A DNA stretch of 64,000 bases from Solirubrobacter sp963724195 (GCA_963724195.1 CAVRTQ010000013.1:124001-188000); one strand, 5' to 3'. Numbered from the stretch's first letter, positions 44,320-53,816 are shown. Translations and numbers: made by a program. Notes: generated by a model from the letters alone, not told the origin.

Positions 44320-44660
44320 ATGAGCCAGTGTGTCGGTTGGAGCACGGCGTCTTCCAGCGCTTGCACCCGCAGGTGCTCGATCGCTCGGTACTCGGGGGAG
44401 CGGACCATGCCCGCGAACACCTCCCGGCTGGGGTAGCGGACGAGCACCACCGCGTCCCAGTCGTCGCCCTCCAACGCCGCGCCGCCCCCCGCGGCGAAGA
44501 ACAGCGGCTCGGCGTCCGCGGCCACGCCCGAGGCCAGCAGCGCGCAGCGGTACTCGTCGTAGCGCTCCGCGCCGCCCGGGCGGAAGCGCAGCAGGTTGAG
44601 CATGACCACCGGCCCGCCGCGGTCTTCGGCGAGGAAGCGGTCCAGATCGAAGTCGGTCAT
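44316..44660 (-). CDS. DUF1330 domain protein
   Basis: 114 residues of the dimeric ferredoxin-like DUF1330 fold: GGPVVMLNLLRFRPGGAERYDEYR, WDAVVLVRYPSREVFAGMVRSPEYRAI, HLRVQALEDAVL. First gene of the DUF1330-TetR-SelO operon. Enzymatic role unknown; related proteins are monooxygenase-like. Confidence 0.85.
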   Translation of the reverse strand: MTDFDLDRFLAEDRGGPVVMLNLLRFRPGGAERYDEYRCALLASGVAADAEPLFFAAGGGAALEGDDWDAVVLVRYPSREVFAGMVRSPEYRAIEHLRVQALEDAVLQPTHWLM

Positions 44661-44674
44661 GACGCACACTGTAG

Positions 44675-44700
44675 ATACTTGCTTGTCAACCGACAAGTAT
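44675..44700. promoter_or_regulatory. Nested palindromic operator upstream of DUF1330-TetR-selO
   Basis: Outer arms ATACTTG (44675-44681) and CAAGTAT (44694-44700), inner arms CTTGTC (44682-44687) and GACAAG (44692-44697). Typical size for a TetR-dimer site. On the minus strand it includes TTGACA. Confidence 0.65.
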
Positions 44701-44755
44701 ATTGAGGACGGCCCGGGGGAAGAACGGATGGACCGGCAACTGCGCTGACTTCCCA

Positions 44756-44761
44756 TATGCT
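44756..44761 (+). promoter_or_regulatory. -10 TATGCT, leaderless type
   Basis: Ends 6 nt before GTG 44768 of the NYN-domain gene. Confidence 0.5.
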
Positions 44762-44767
44762 CGGGGC

Positions 44768-45325
44768 GTGCCCGAGACGTTCCTGCTCGTAGACGGCGAG
44801 AACATCGACGCGACGCTCGGCGCCGGCGTGCTCGGCCGGCGCCCCGCTCCGGAGGAGCGTCCCCGCTGGGACCGCGTGCGCGACTATGCCCGCGCGGTCT
44901 GGGATCAGCCGGTGCGCGGACTGTTCTTCCTCAACGCGTCCGGCACCGTGCCGATGGCGTTCGTCCAGGCGCTGACGGCGTTGGATTACCGGCCCGTGCT
45001 GCTGAGCGGGCCGCCCGAGGTGAAGGTCGTCGACGTCGCCATCCAGCGCACGATCGAGGCGCTGACCGAACGCGGGCACGGCGACCTGCTGCTGGCCAGC
45101 CACGACGGCGACTTCGCGCCCCAGGTCGCGGCGCTGGTGGTCTCCAACCCCGGGCGCCGGATCGGCGTGATCGGCTTCCGGGAGATGACGAGCGGGCTGC
45201 TCACGGAGATCGAGGGTGTGGAGCTGTTCGATCTCGAGGACGACGTCGGAGCGTTCACCGTTTCGCTCCCGCGGATCCGCGTCGTCCCGATCGAGCAGTT
45301 CGATCCCTGGACGCTGCTTGATTGA
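44768..45325 (+). CDS. NYN-domain RNase (LabA/PIN-like)
   Basis: 185 residues. PIN-fold acidic motifs: FLLVDGENIDATL, VKVVDVAIQRTIEAL and DLLLASHDGDFAPQV, the three Asp clusters of NYN ribonucleases; GVIGFREMTSG follows. GTG 44768 is chosen from the promoter 6 nt upstream. Probably a metal-dependent RNA-cleaving enzyme. Ends 9 bp before a terminator hairpin. Confidence 0.87.
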   Translation: MPETFLLVDGENIDATLGAGVLGRRPAPEERPRWDRVRDYARAVWDQPVRGLFFLNASGTVPMAFVQALTALDYRPVLLSGPPEVKVVDVAIQRTIEALTERGHGDLLLASHDGDFAPQVAALVVSNPGRRIGVIGFREMTSGLLTEIEGVELFDLEDDVGAFTVSLPRIRVVPIEQFDPWTLLD

Positions 45326-45334
45326 TTGGCGCGA

Positions 45335-45354
45335 CTGGCCGGACATTCGGCCAG
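45335..45354. terminator. Hairpin CTGGCCG-GACATT-CGGCCAG
   Basis: Seven-base perfect stem, 10 bp after the NYN gene stop. Confidence 0.55.
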
Positions 45355-45402
45355 AAGCGCAAATCGGCGTCCCCGGTTCGGTTACCGTGAGCGTTCGTTC
45401 AA

Positions 45403-45632
45403 ATGCAGGGGAATAGCCGGTCCGCGTTGTACCGAAGAGTCATCTCGCTCCATTCACTCCTCTGCCTGCTCGTAGTGCCGGCCACGGCCGTGGCGCGGCA
45501 GCGACCCGCCCGTCATACGACGCTGCAGTCGTCGAGGGCTGGCTGACCGTTTCAGTCACGACCGACGGGCTCGAGGCACGCGCCCGGGCTGAGCGCGCGG
45601 GTCAGCGCCAGTTCACGCCCCGGCCGCGATGA
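45403..45632 (+). CDS. Small secreted protein, frame-broken, ahead of CHASE2 gene
   Basis: The ATG 45403 frame encodes a signal peptide (ISLHSLLCLLVVPATAVA). After a break near 45510 the frame VVEGWLTVSVTTDGLEARAR continues to a TGA at 45630-45632 that overlaps the CHASE2 gene ATG at 45629 (ATGA). The joined product would be about 75 residues. CHASE2 proteins often follow secreted FecR-like partners; this may be a shortened relative, but the match is weak. Confidence 0.4.
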
Positions 45633-47147
45633 TCCGGGCGGCCAAGGTCACCGGTGCGCTCGTCGCACTGATCGTCTTGGTCGCGGCGCTCACGCCCGTT
45701 CTGGAGCGCGCGGAACTGGCGACGATCGACGCGCGCTTCGACGTCCGCGGGACGCAGCCCGTCGGCATCGACGAGGAGTCGTTCTCCGCGCTCGACACGC
45801 AGTGGCCGTTCCCGCGCACGCTGCACGCGGAGATGGTCGACAAGCTGCGCGAGGCCGGCGTGCGGCAGATCGTCTACGACGTGCCGTTCACCGAGCCGTC
45901 CGAGAACCCGGACGATGACCTCGCGCTGTACGACGCGATCGACCGGGCCGAAGGCGTGATCCTGGCCGACGACCAGGGCGGAACGCGCGTGCTGGGCGGT
46001 GACGAGGCGCTCGCCGAGGCAGGCGCCCGCGCGGCCGCCAGCACGTTCCCGACCGACTCGGGCGGCGCGATCCGGCGGTTCGCGCGCGAGGACACCGGTC
46101 TGGGGACGATCCCGGCCGTCGTCAGCGAGCGGTTCGGACCGCCGATGGGTGTGCAGGACGCGCTGATCGACTTCCGCGGGCCGCCGGGCACGATCCCCGA
46201 CATACTCGTTCGCGGACGTGCTCGACCGTCCGCTGCGGCCGATCCCCGACTGGCTGGCGTTCGTGATCGCCGTGGCGCTCGGCGCTGTGGCGCCGCTGGG
46301 CGTGCGCGCCTTCGGACCCGCGCGGGGGAGCGTGCTCGTGGTGATCGTGGGCGTGCTGTACGTGGTGGCCGCGCAGCTCGCGTTCGACGGCGGGACGGTC
46401 GTGACGGTCGCGGTGCCGGTGGTGGCGCTCGCGCTCGCCTTGGGCATCTCGCTGCTCACGCGCGCCGTGTCGGAGCGTGCCGCCCGCGCGCAGTCCGACC
46501 GCTACAACGCCGAGCTGGAGGCGGCCGTCCACGCGCGCACCAAGGACCTGGCCGCGACCCAGCTCGAAGTCGTGCTCCGGCTCGCCCAGGCTGCCGAGCT
46601 GCACGACGACGACACCGGCGAGCACATCGACCGCATGAGCCGCATGTGCGGTGACGTCGCGCTGGAGCTCGGATTGCCGCCGACGCGCGCCGAGACCATC
46701 CGCTACGCCTCCGTCCTGCATGACGTCGGGAAGATCGGCGTGCCCGACAGCATCCTGCGCAAGCCCGCCCGGCTCACCCCGGACGAGATGACGACGATGC
46801 GCAAGCACGTCGTCGAGGGTGCGCTGCTGCTCGAAGGCTCACCTTCGCCCATGCTGCAGGTCGCCCAGAGCATCGTCGACACCCACCACGAGCGGTGGGA
46901 CGGCACCGGGTATCCGAACGGGCTGCGCGGCGAGGAGATCCCTCTGGAGGGGCGGATCGCGGCCGTCTGCGACGTCTACGACGCGCTGACGAATCAGCGT
47001 CCGTACAAGCGGGCGTGGACGGTCGAGCGCGCCTGCGAGGAGATTGTCCGGTTGCGGGGATCGCACTTCGATCCGGTGGTCGCCGACGCGTTGCTCGCGG
47101 TGGTGCACCGCCGGCACGGGGTGCTAGGGCCAGTCGAGGCTACGTAG
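45629..47147 (+). CDS. CHASE2-HD-GYP membrane phosphodiesterase, with internal deletion
   Basis: About 505 residues. TM1 (VTGALVALIVLVAALTP) is followed by an extracytoplasmic CHASE2 domain (LRRAELATIDARFDVRG-like, VGIDEESFSALD, WPFPRTLHAEMVDKLREAGVRQIVYDVPF). Three helices follow (WLAFVIAVALGAVAPLGV, VVIVGVLYVVAAQLAF, VAVPVVALALALGISLL), then an HD-GYP domain: HIDRMSRMC, SVLHDVGKIGVPDSIL, THHERWDGTGYPNGLRGEEIPLEGRI, AVCDVYDALTNQRPYK. It should hydrolyse cyclic-di-GMP. At 46205-46235 the frame shifts and about 45 residues at the CHASE2 C-terminus are missing. Confidence 0.83.
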
Positions 47148-47702
47148 GAGTGTGGTGGCCGCGGCGAGATGCGCCTGCGGCGGGGTGTCGGGCTGAAGCG
47201 TGACCAAGCCTCGAGCGGCCTGCATCGCGCCCATGAACGCTCCCGCGAGCAGTTCGGCCTGTTGCGTGTCGGCGCCGCGGGCTTGGAGGAACGTCACCGC
47301 CGCGGCGTGATGGTCGGCGATCAGGGCCGCGTCGCGGCGCTGGAGCTCCGGCTCTCGATCCAGCAGGCGCAGGATGGCGCCGTCGGATGGGCCGTCGTCG
47401 AGGCGGAGCATCTGGAGGAGGGCGTCGACGAGCGCGTCCAGCGGCGGGCGGTCCGGTGGCTGGTCGCTCAGCAGTTGCTCGAAGCGTCCGATCTGCTCGG
47501 CGTGCCGGTGGAAGACCAGGTCCTCCTTGCGCGGGAAGTGCCGGAAGACCGTCCGCGGAGCCACCCCCGCCGCCTCCGCGACCTGTTCGACCGACGTCTC
47601 CGCGTACCCCTTCTCGAGGAACAGCCGGTGCGCCGCGGTGACGATCTCCGCCCGCGCGCGTGCCCGATTGCGGTCGCGCAGCGTGGGGCGGGGGTCGTGC
47701 AT
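47124..47702 (-). CDS. TetR-family regulator of the adjacent MMPL transporter
   Basis: 192 residues. HTH: EIVTAAHRLFLEKGYAETSVEQVAEAAGVAPRTVFRHFPRKEDLV; ligand domain typical of the actinobacterial TetR group (ALVDALLQMLRLDD, AELLAGAFMGAMQAARG). Divergent from an MMPL gene, separated by 59 bp containing GGCAGT-T-ACTGCC, so it most likely represses it. Its 3' end overlaps the HD-GYP gene by 24 bp. Confidence 0.9.
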   Translation of the reverse strand: MHDPRPTLRDRNRARARAEIVTAAHRLFLEKGYAETSVEQVAEAAGVAPRTVFRHFPRKEDLVFHRHAEQIGRFEQLLSDQPPDRPPLDALVDALLQMLRLDDGPSDGAILRLLDREPELQRRDAALIADHHAAAVTFLQARGADTQQAELLAGAFMGAMQAARGLVTLQPDTPPQAHLAAATTLLRSLDWP

Positions 47703-47727
47703 GAACGGAAGCCTAACTGGATAAGCT

Positions 47728-47740
47728 GGCAGTTACTGCC
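47728..47740. promoter_or_regulatory. Palindromic operator GGCAGT-T-ACTGCC
   Basis: Perfect 6-bp arms between the divergent TetR and MMPL genes, a likely TetR binding site. Confidence 0.6.
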
Positions 47741-47761
47741 ATTTAGACAGTTGGAGTCAGT

Positions 47762-49793
47762 TTGAGTCGCCCTCGCATGTTCATCGTCGCCCTCGTGGCC
47801 GTCCTGATCGCCGGTGGCCTGTCCTCACAGGCCGGCAAGCTGGAGGAGGTCCAGAAGAGCGATCTCGCCGAGTTCCTGCCCGGGGACGCGGAGTCCGTCG
47901 CGGCGCTGCAGGCCGCTCGCCGGTTCGACTCCGGCGACGTGAGCCCGGCGGTGGTCGTGATCGCGCGGGACGGTGGACTGACGGCCGCGGACCGCGAGGT
48001 GCTGAACGGGTTGCGAGACGTTGATCTCCCGCTCGCTTCACCGTCGGCGCCAGAACCGACCTATGCCGGAGACGCGGGTCTGCTCGCGCTCCCGTTGCAG
48101 GGCCAGAACTCCGACGTCGTGGCCGAGGCCGTCGAGACACTGCGCGGGGAGCTGGAGGGTGCCCCATCCGGTCTCGAGACCGCGGTCACCGGGCCGGCCG
48201 GCTTCTCGACCGATTTGAAGAACGTCTTCGCGGGCGCCGACACGCGGCTGCTCGCGGTGACGGGCGGATTGGTGTTGCTGCTGCTGATCGCGATCTACCG
48301 CTCGCCGATCTTCTGGCTCATCCCGTTCTTCACGGTGATCCTGACCGAGGGCGCGACCCGCGGGCTCGCCGCGCTCCTGGGGGAGGCCGGGCTGGTCATC
48401 AACGGCCAGAACGCGGGGATCCTGAGCGTGCTCGTCTTCGGTGCCGCGACGGACTACGCGCTGTTGCTGGTGGCCAGATACCGCGAGGAGCTGACCCGAG
48501 TCGAAGACGCGGGGGAGGCGATGGCCGTGGCGTGGCGCGGCGCCGCACCCGCGATCCTCGCCTCCGGAGCCACCGTGATCGTGGGCCTGCTGACGCTGGT
48601 GTTCGCGGCCGTGGACTCCTCCGCCTCGATCGGCCCGTTGGGAGCCGCCGGCGTCGCCGTCGCGCTGTTCTTGAGCCTCACGCTCCTGCCGGCGACGCTC
48701 GGCCTCGCCGGGCGGCGAGCGTTCTGGCCGTACATTCCCCGGGTCGGCGACGACCTCGCGGCGTCCCACAAGGTCTGGCACCGCCTCGGCGGCGCGATCG
48801 CGCGCCGTCCCCGTCGGCTCTGGGTCGGCTCGTCACTGGTGCTCGTCGTCCTCGCTTTGGGATTGACGGGGCTTGACACGTCTTTGACGCAAGAGCAGCA
48901 GCTCCGAGGAGATCCGGAGGCCGTCGTGGGCCAGGAACTCCTCGCCAAGCACTTCCCGGCCGGGCTCTCCGCACCCGCGAGCGTGATCGTCCCGCCCGGC
49001 GGCGACGTCGAGGCCGTGCGCACCGCCCTCGGCGACGCGGTCCAGCGCGAAGAGGAGGGGCAGCCCGGCACGCAGCTCAGCGTCGTCCTCCCATCCGACC
49101 CGTTCTCCGAGGACGCCGTGGCCTTCATCCCGCAAGCTGCGAGACACGGTTCACGCGGCCGAGCCGCGCGCGCTGGTCGGCGGCCAGACGGCCCAGTCCT
49201 ACGACCTCCGCGAAGCCGCCGAACGCGACAACCTCGTGATCCCGCCGCTGACCTTGGCGGTTGTCCTGGTCATCCTGATCCTGCTCCTGCGCGCCCTCGT
49301 CGCCCCGGTGCTGTTGCTGCTCGCGACCGCCTTGTCGGCCGCCGCCGCCCTCGGCGCCGGAGTGGTCATCTTCGACGTGATCCTCGGCCTCCCGGCCGTG
49401 GACCCCGCGCTCCCGCTCCTGGCCTTCGTGTTCCTGGTCGCGCTGGGCATCGACTACACGATCTTCCTCATGGCCCGAGCGCGCGAGGAGGCGGCCGTTC
49501 AGGGCACGCGGCGTGGTGTCCTCGCCGCCTTGGCGGTGACGGGCGGCGTGATCACGAGCGCCGGCATCGTGCTCGCCGGGACCTTCTCGGCGCTGGCCGT
49601 GCTCCCGCTGGTCGTCCTCACCCAGCTCGGCACGGTCGTCGCCTTCGGCGTCCTCCTCGACACGCTGTTGGTGCGCAGCGTCCTCGTCCCCGCCCTCGTC
49701 TACGACCTCGGCGGCAAGGTCTGGTGGCCCTCCATGAGACACTCGGACCGTGCGGCGACCGCGAAAGAAGGGCGGGACGCTCAAGGACGGTGA
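47762..49793 (+). CDS. MMPL/RND family transporter
   Basis: About 677 residues in two frames, break near 49135. TM1 at the N-terminus, porter domain, then LLAVTGGLVLLLLIAIYRS, SVLVFGAATDYALLLVARYREEL (the GxxxDY proton-relay helix), a second porter domain and AFVFLVALGIDYTIFLMARAREEA. Smaller than the 16.9-kb MMPL protein and of the type commonly under TetR control in actinobacteria, where it acts as a multidrug or lipid exporter. TTG 47762 has GGAG 5 nt upstream; ATG 47777 is an alternative. Confidence 0.9.
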
Positions 49794-50238
49794 GCGCCGC
49801 CAACTCGCCCGCTCCTCCCGCCACGCCGCCGACACCCCCGCGCCGTTCGCCCCCTCCGACCGTCACGTGTTGCTGTGCGACGGCGGCTCGCGCGGTAACC
49901 CAGGCACCGCCGCCTCCGCGGCGATCCTCGTCTCCGCCTCAGGCGAGATCGTCGATCAGCACGCGGAGCTGATCGGCCAAGCGAGCGCGGGGGAGGCCGA
50001 GTACCGCGCGATCCTCCTCGGCCTCCACCTCGCGCACTCTCACGGCGTGGAGTCGCTTGAGGTCCGCTCGGACTCCCAACTCGCGATCGCCGCCCTTCGC
50101 AGCACGACCTCGGCGCCGGGCGTGATCGACGAGGTCCGTACCGCCGCCTCGTCCTTCACCGCAGTCCGCTGGACCTGGCACCCGCGAACCGCCAACGAGC
50201 TCGCGGACGCCCTCGTCCGCGACCTCCTCTGGCCCTAG
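49750..50238 (+). CDS. Ribonuclease H-like protein (RNase HI fold)
   Basis: 162 residues. After a basic 38-residue N-terminus comes the RNase H fold: first Asp in VLLCDGGSRGNPGTAASA, Glu in AGEAEYRAILLGLHLA, Asp in LEVRSDSQLAIAAL and final Asp in TANELADALVRDLL. All four catalytic acidic residues are present. It should cleave RNA in RNA-DNA hybrids. GTG start lies within the 3' end of the MMPL gene. Confidence 0.9.
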   Translation: MRRPRKKGGTLKDGERRQLARSSRHAADTPAPFAPSDRHVLLCDGGSRGNPGTAASAAILVSASGEIVDQHAELIGQASAGEAEYRAILLGLHLAHSHGVESLEVRSDSQLAIAALRSTTSAPGVIDEVRTAASSFTAVRWTWHPRTANELADALVRDLLWP

Positions 50239-50564
50239 ATCTCCCGCTTCCGCGCCTCGACCAACGCGAGCAACACGTCGTCCGGCACGGGCCTCTCCGG
50301 CGTGAACCGAATCGTCCCCTTCGACAGGTCGAACCCCTCGAGCCGATCCGCCACCGCCTCCACCGCGGCCGGACTGAACGGGAACAAACTCAGGTGCTTC
50401 TTCGCCGCCCGGAACCCAAGCAACGGCTTCCCCTTCCACCGGAACGCGGGCATCCCGTAGCTCGTCCCTTCCTCCGCGTCGGGCACCGCCTCACGCACCA
50501 CCTCGCGCACGTGCTGGAGCGCGACGCGCTGGTCCTCCTCGAGTCCGGCGAGATAGTCGTCCAT
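50235..50564 (-). CDS. DUF1801 (YdhG-like) protein
   Basis: 109 residues: DYLAGLEEDQRVALQHVREVV, EEGTSYGMPAFRWKGKPLLGFRAAKKHLSLFPFSP and FDLSKGTIRFTPERPVPDDVL, the full DUF1801 signature. Function unknown; some members are called iron chaperone-like. The ATG at 50562-50564 abuts the 5' end of a tRNA-Met 3' fragment on the other strand, so its natural promoter has probably been replaced. Confidence 0.85.
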   Translation of the reverse strand: MDDYLAGLEEDQRVALQHVREVVREAVPDAEEGTSYGMPAFRWKGKPLLGFRAAKKHLSLFPFSPAAVEAVADRLEGFDLSKGTIRFTPERPVPDDVLLALVEARKREI

Positions 50565-50614
50565 GGCAGCGCGAATCATAATCCGCGTGTCGGGGTTCGG
50601 GTCCCTCCTCCACC
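50565..50614 (+). tRNA. 3' half of tRNA-Met (CAT), truncated
   Basis: Reads from the end of the D-arm region into the anticodon arm with anticodon CAT (50577-50579, within AATCATAATCC), then GCGTGTC, the T-arm GGGGTTCGGGTCCC (50592-50605) and acceptor-strand TCCTCCACC. No D-arm or 5' acceptor strand lies upstream; DUF1801 coding sequence starts there instead. Looks like an attachment-site remnant or deletion scar. Confidence 0.6.
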
Positions 50615-50804
50615 TCACAAGGCCCTGCCGACCAGAGCGGATTCGAGGGCTGGCGTATGGCCTCTTGAGCAGCATTCGGAACGCTCGGCGTATCTCCGGT
50701 GCAGCTGTCGGTGTGGGGTGGTGCCAGTTGGCAGAGCTGCAATAGAGGGTTGAACGGAAGTACCACTGCGGGATGCTCCGCGCCGCTTGGGAGAGTCGGC
50801 CTTG
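50615..50804. other. Noncoding stretch between tRNA fragment and DUF4041 gene
   Basis: 190 bp of lower GC than its surroundings. I see no credible gene, terminator or repeat. Confidence 0.4.
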
Positions 50805-52308
50805 CTAGAGGGTGGGTCCCGCCGTCGCCTGGGTCTCCGTTGGCCAGTACTTCTTGCTCTGTAGGTACTGGGTGGCATCAGGCTCTTCAACGAACTCGAG
50901 CAGATTCCCGACCTTCTCCAACAGGACGGTTCGGACCTCGGCCGGAGTGGCGAAAAAGAACTCCCTGCGCAGGTTGACGTAGTTGACGCGGCGCTCAGCG
51001 AAAGCGCGGTGAAGCTCTGCCTCGACGGTGACTGCGTCCTCAGCGAAGAACATGGCGTGGACGTCAAACGGAAACGGCACCGAGGCGTCGCCAAGCTCGC
51101 GCACTCGATCCATCGGCTCAAGCCTGCGGGTCAGCCCGATCTTGACGATGTTCGGTCCCAGAGCCCCTCGGTTGCTGATGACGTAGACGTAGCCGGCACG
51201 GATGTTGGCCACGCGGAAGTCGTTGCCTCGATAGCCTCGTCGATCTCGTGAGACGCGCGGTGAGGTCGCGATCCCGGCTTCGTCGCCGCTGCCTCGAGCG
51301 CCTGAGCGCGTTGGCGTAGTGCTCGCGCTCCTTGTCCAGCCGGGCCCGCTCGGCGGCGAGTTCCTGTTCGGCCTTGCGTTCTTCTCGCAGCCGTTCGCGT
51401 TCTTCGCGCGCCTCTTCCTTCTCAACCTGGACCTTCATCAGGTAGTCCGCGGTGAGCTCCAGTTCTCGGAAGCGGAGCGTGTGGTAATCCGGGTTGATCC
51501 GCATCTCCATCATCGCGCCGAGCTTCGCGATTGCGGCGACCGAGGCTTCAAGGCGGTTCTTAGCGGTCAGCACGTTGCCCGCTCGTAGGGAGCGACGCAG
51601 TTATCGGCCTCAGCGTTGTACGCGCGGAGCATCAGCTTCGAGAACTCGGCGCTCATCTTGCGGCCTTTGGCCAGCGAGTTGTTGAACGTGAACATGTCCG
51701 ACGCCAGGACGGCGTCGCCGGCTTGGACCATCTCCTTGATCTCCTGCGTTGAGCTCGTCAAGCTGGTCTTGTACGCTGCCGCATTCTCGAGCGGGTGGTG
51801 GTAGCGGTAGATCCCGACTTCTTGCAGGACGCGCTCGTCGTCGAGCTCGACTGTCGCGCCGCCGGCCACATCGGCCCGGAGACGCTCCACCTCGGCCTCC
51901 AGCTCTGCGATGCGCCGGTGGAGCGCATCGGGCCCGGGTGTTACTACGCGGGGTCACTTGACGCTTCTGGATCGGGTCGAGTCCCGCGTGACGGCGTCGT
52001 AGCTGCGGACTGCAGCCGGCTGCTCGTGCTGGCCGTGGATCCAGAATTTCCATCCGGAGGAGCAGCAGGCCACGCGGGTCGGCTCCAGCCCTGCGGCGGC
52101 CCCAGTCCCGCGGCATGAGCACCAGGGGGCGGGTTGAACCGAGCGGCTCGCTGACGGCAGCTGGCGTGGACGCCTGCGGACCCAGAACTGCCACCCTGGG
52201 GTGCCGGGGGCCAAGCAGGATCGGGAGTCCAGCCCTCCGGCGGAGTCCAGCCGCCGGCGGGACCTGCCATCCAGGCGGCGAGTTGAACTTGTACCCCGAT
52301 GGCGTCAT
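50805..52308 (-). CDS. DUF4041 protein with C-terminal GIY-YIG (T5orf172/MUG113) nuclease domain
   Basis: About 500 residues in several frames. The N-terminal 100 residues are a Trp/Pro-rich repeat (PPGWQV, PPEGWTPDPAWPPAP, GWQFWV, PPQGWSRPAWPAAPP, GWKFWI). A coiled coil (LHRRIAELEAEVERLRADV) is followed by DUF4041 (LQEVGIYRYHHPLENAAAYK, EFSKLMLRAYNAEADNC, MEMRINPDYHTLRFRELELTADYL), a charged coiled coil (KEEAREERERLREERKAEQ) and the nuclease domain. There GYVYVISN and VKIGLTRR supply GIY-YIG and the Arg, ELHRAFAERRVN the Glu, and NLRREFF the end. ATG 52306-52308 overlaps the upstream gene's TGA. This domain set is known from phages and mobile regions. About six breaks. Confidence 0.75.
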
Positions 52309-53640
52309 CGCCCGCGCACGCCGGGTACCTCGTCGATGGGCGACGAGGTCGAAGGGATTCTTCGAGGTGGCGGCGCCGAGATGCTGCAGAGTCGCGGACG
52401 GGACGATGTTGTGCAGATCGAACGCCATGAACGAATCCCGCTCCGCGGCAACACCGACGAAGGCGATCCGTCGCAGCGAGTCCGGTGGCCGGGTCGCTCG
52501 GTCTCGGTCGCCACCTCCAGAGTGATCGTCTGGATCTTCGCGGCTCGGTCGGCCTCAAAGATCTCGTGCAATCGAGCGCAGCGCGATCTGATGCACGACG
52601 TTCGCGTAGCGCTCCTTCAGTTCCTTCTTCGCCAACGCCGTGGCGACGATCTCGTCCTTAGCCTTGACCTAGCGGTAGGACTTCTCCGACGGGTAGGCGA
52701 TCGGGTGGGCAGATCAGCACGGTGAGCGACAATTCTCGCGTCTCGGAGTCGAACTCGTAGTCGTGCTCGACGGACAGGATCTCGGGATACACCGAGTTGC
52801 CGAGCACGATCCCGACGTACTCCTGAACAGCCGCGTTCTCGCCTCGTTGCAGGCCCGTGATCAGAGCGTCGAGTTGCCCGTTAGCCCGAGCCGCCTCCGC
52901 CTCTCGAGCCTCGCATTCCCGGTCGTAGTCTCGCGCGCTGCCCCAGAGCGTGCTGACGCTGCTGCTCGATCGCATCTCGCTGCTGCATCTGGTCAAGCTG
53001 CCGCGCAGGCACGCTAGCCGCCTCTTCCTGCCACCGCCATGCTCCGCATCGAACGCCGCCCGGGCCTGCGCGACAGCCGCCGCGTGTCTCTTCTTACCTC
53101 CGAACATCCCACCCAGGCCTGTCGGTGCGTCTGGCTCGACAAACACGGGCGCCGGCGGCACCTGACACTGGCTTCACGTCAGGAGTCGGGACTTCCAGGT
53201 CGCGTCTCGGGAAACGGAGGATGGTTCGCCTTCGCCCGCAACGCTTCAAGGTCCACGAAGTCATCGACGTCAAGCGTCGCGGACAGGATCGAGTCCAGTT
53301 CGTCGGCGATCTCGACCAGCTGGGAGTTCAGCGCCTCCACTTCTGTCGAGGCGCGCTGCCTCGTGCAGTCGCTTGGCCTCTCGCTCGGCCGCCTTCTGCC
53401 TGCGCAGCGGACGCCCGAGCGGCCTGCGTAGCCGCCCTTTCAGCTTGGCGCTGTGTCCGTTCCGCCTCGCGGACGGCGGCAGCGTACGCGCGCGCCTGCG
53501 CGCGCTCGGCCTGAGCCCGTTGCCTCGCCGCGAGTTGGTTCTGGTACTGCAACTCGGCAAAGAAGCCTCGCCTTCTAGCCGCTGAGAGTCCTTTCTGGAA
53601 CGCGTTCGTTCGTTGGCAACGCCCGAGCCAAACCCCAGGA
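52305..53640 (-). CDS. Coiled-coil protein of unknown function, partner of the DUF4041 nuclease
   Basis: About 440 residues spread over at least eight frame breaks. Order: FFAELQYQNQLAARQRAQAE basic coiled coil; an ALNSQLVEIADELDSILSATLDVDDFVDLEAL-like acidic segment; APVFVEPDAPTGLGGMFGGKKRHAAAVAQA; second coiled coil (YDRECEAREAEAARANGQLDAL). A globular C-terminal domain follows (AAVQEYVGIVLGNSVYPEIL, HDYEFDSETRELSLTVLI, KDEIVATALAKKELKERYANVVHQIALRS, SFMAFDLHNIVPSATLQHLGAATSKNPFDLV). Its TGA overlaps the DUF4041 ATG. I recognise the pattern as a conserved actinobacterial family but know no function. Start codon unclear, near 53640. Confidence 0.55.
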
Positions 53641-53816
53641 CTAGGCCGCCCGGCTCAGAGCAACCGTCCGGCTAGCGCATCGGTGAAGCAACCCCGATAG
53701 GTCCATCTACACGTTCTTGCATCGCGGATGATCGGACGCCGACCTGCCCTTTTGTCCAGTGGCCACATGGCGATCGGTGCGTACGGTCACCGCGATGCTC
53801 GTGCTTGTCCAGGCGC

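Noticed and set aside
50575..50580. TATGAT 10 nt before the DUF1801 ATG as a leaderless promoter
   Set aside because: The hexamer is the antisense of the tRNA-Met anticodon loop, so the match is explained by the tRNA sequence.
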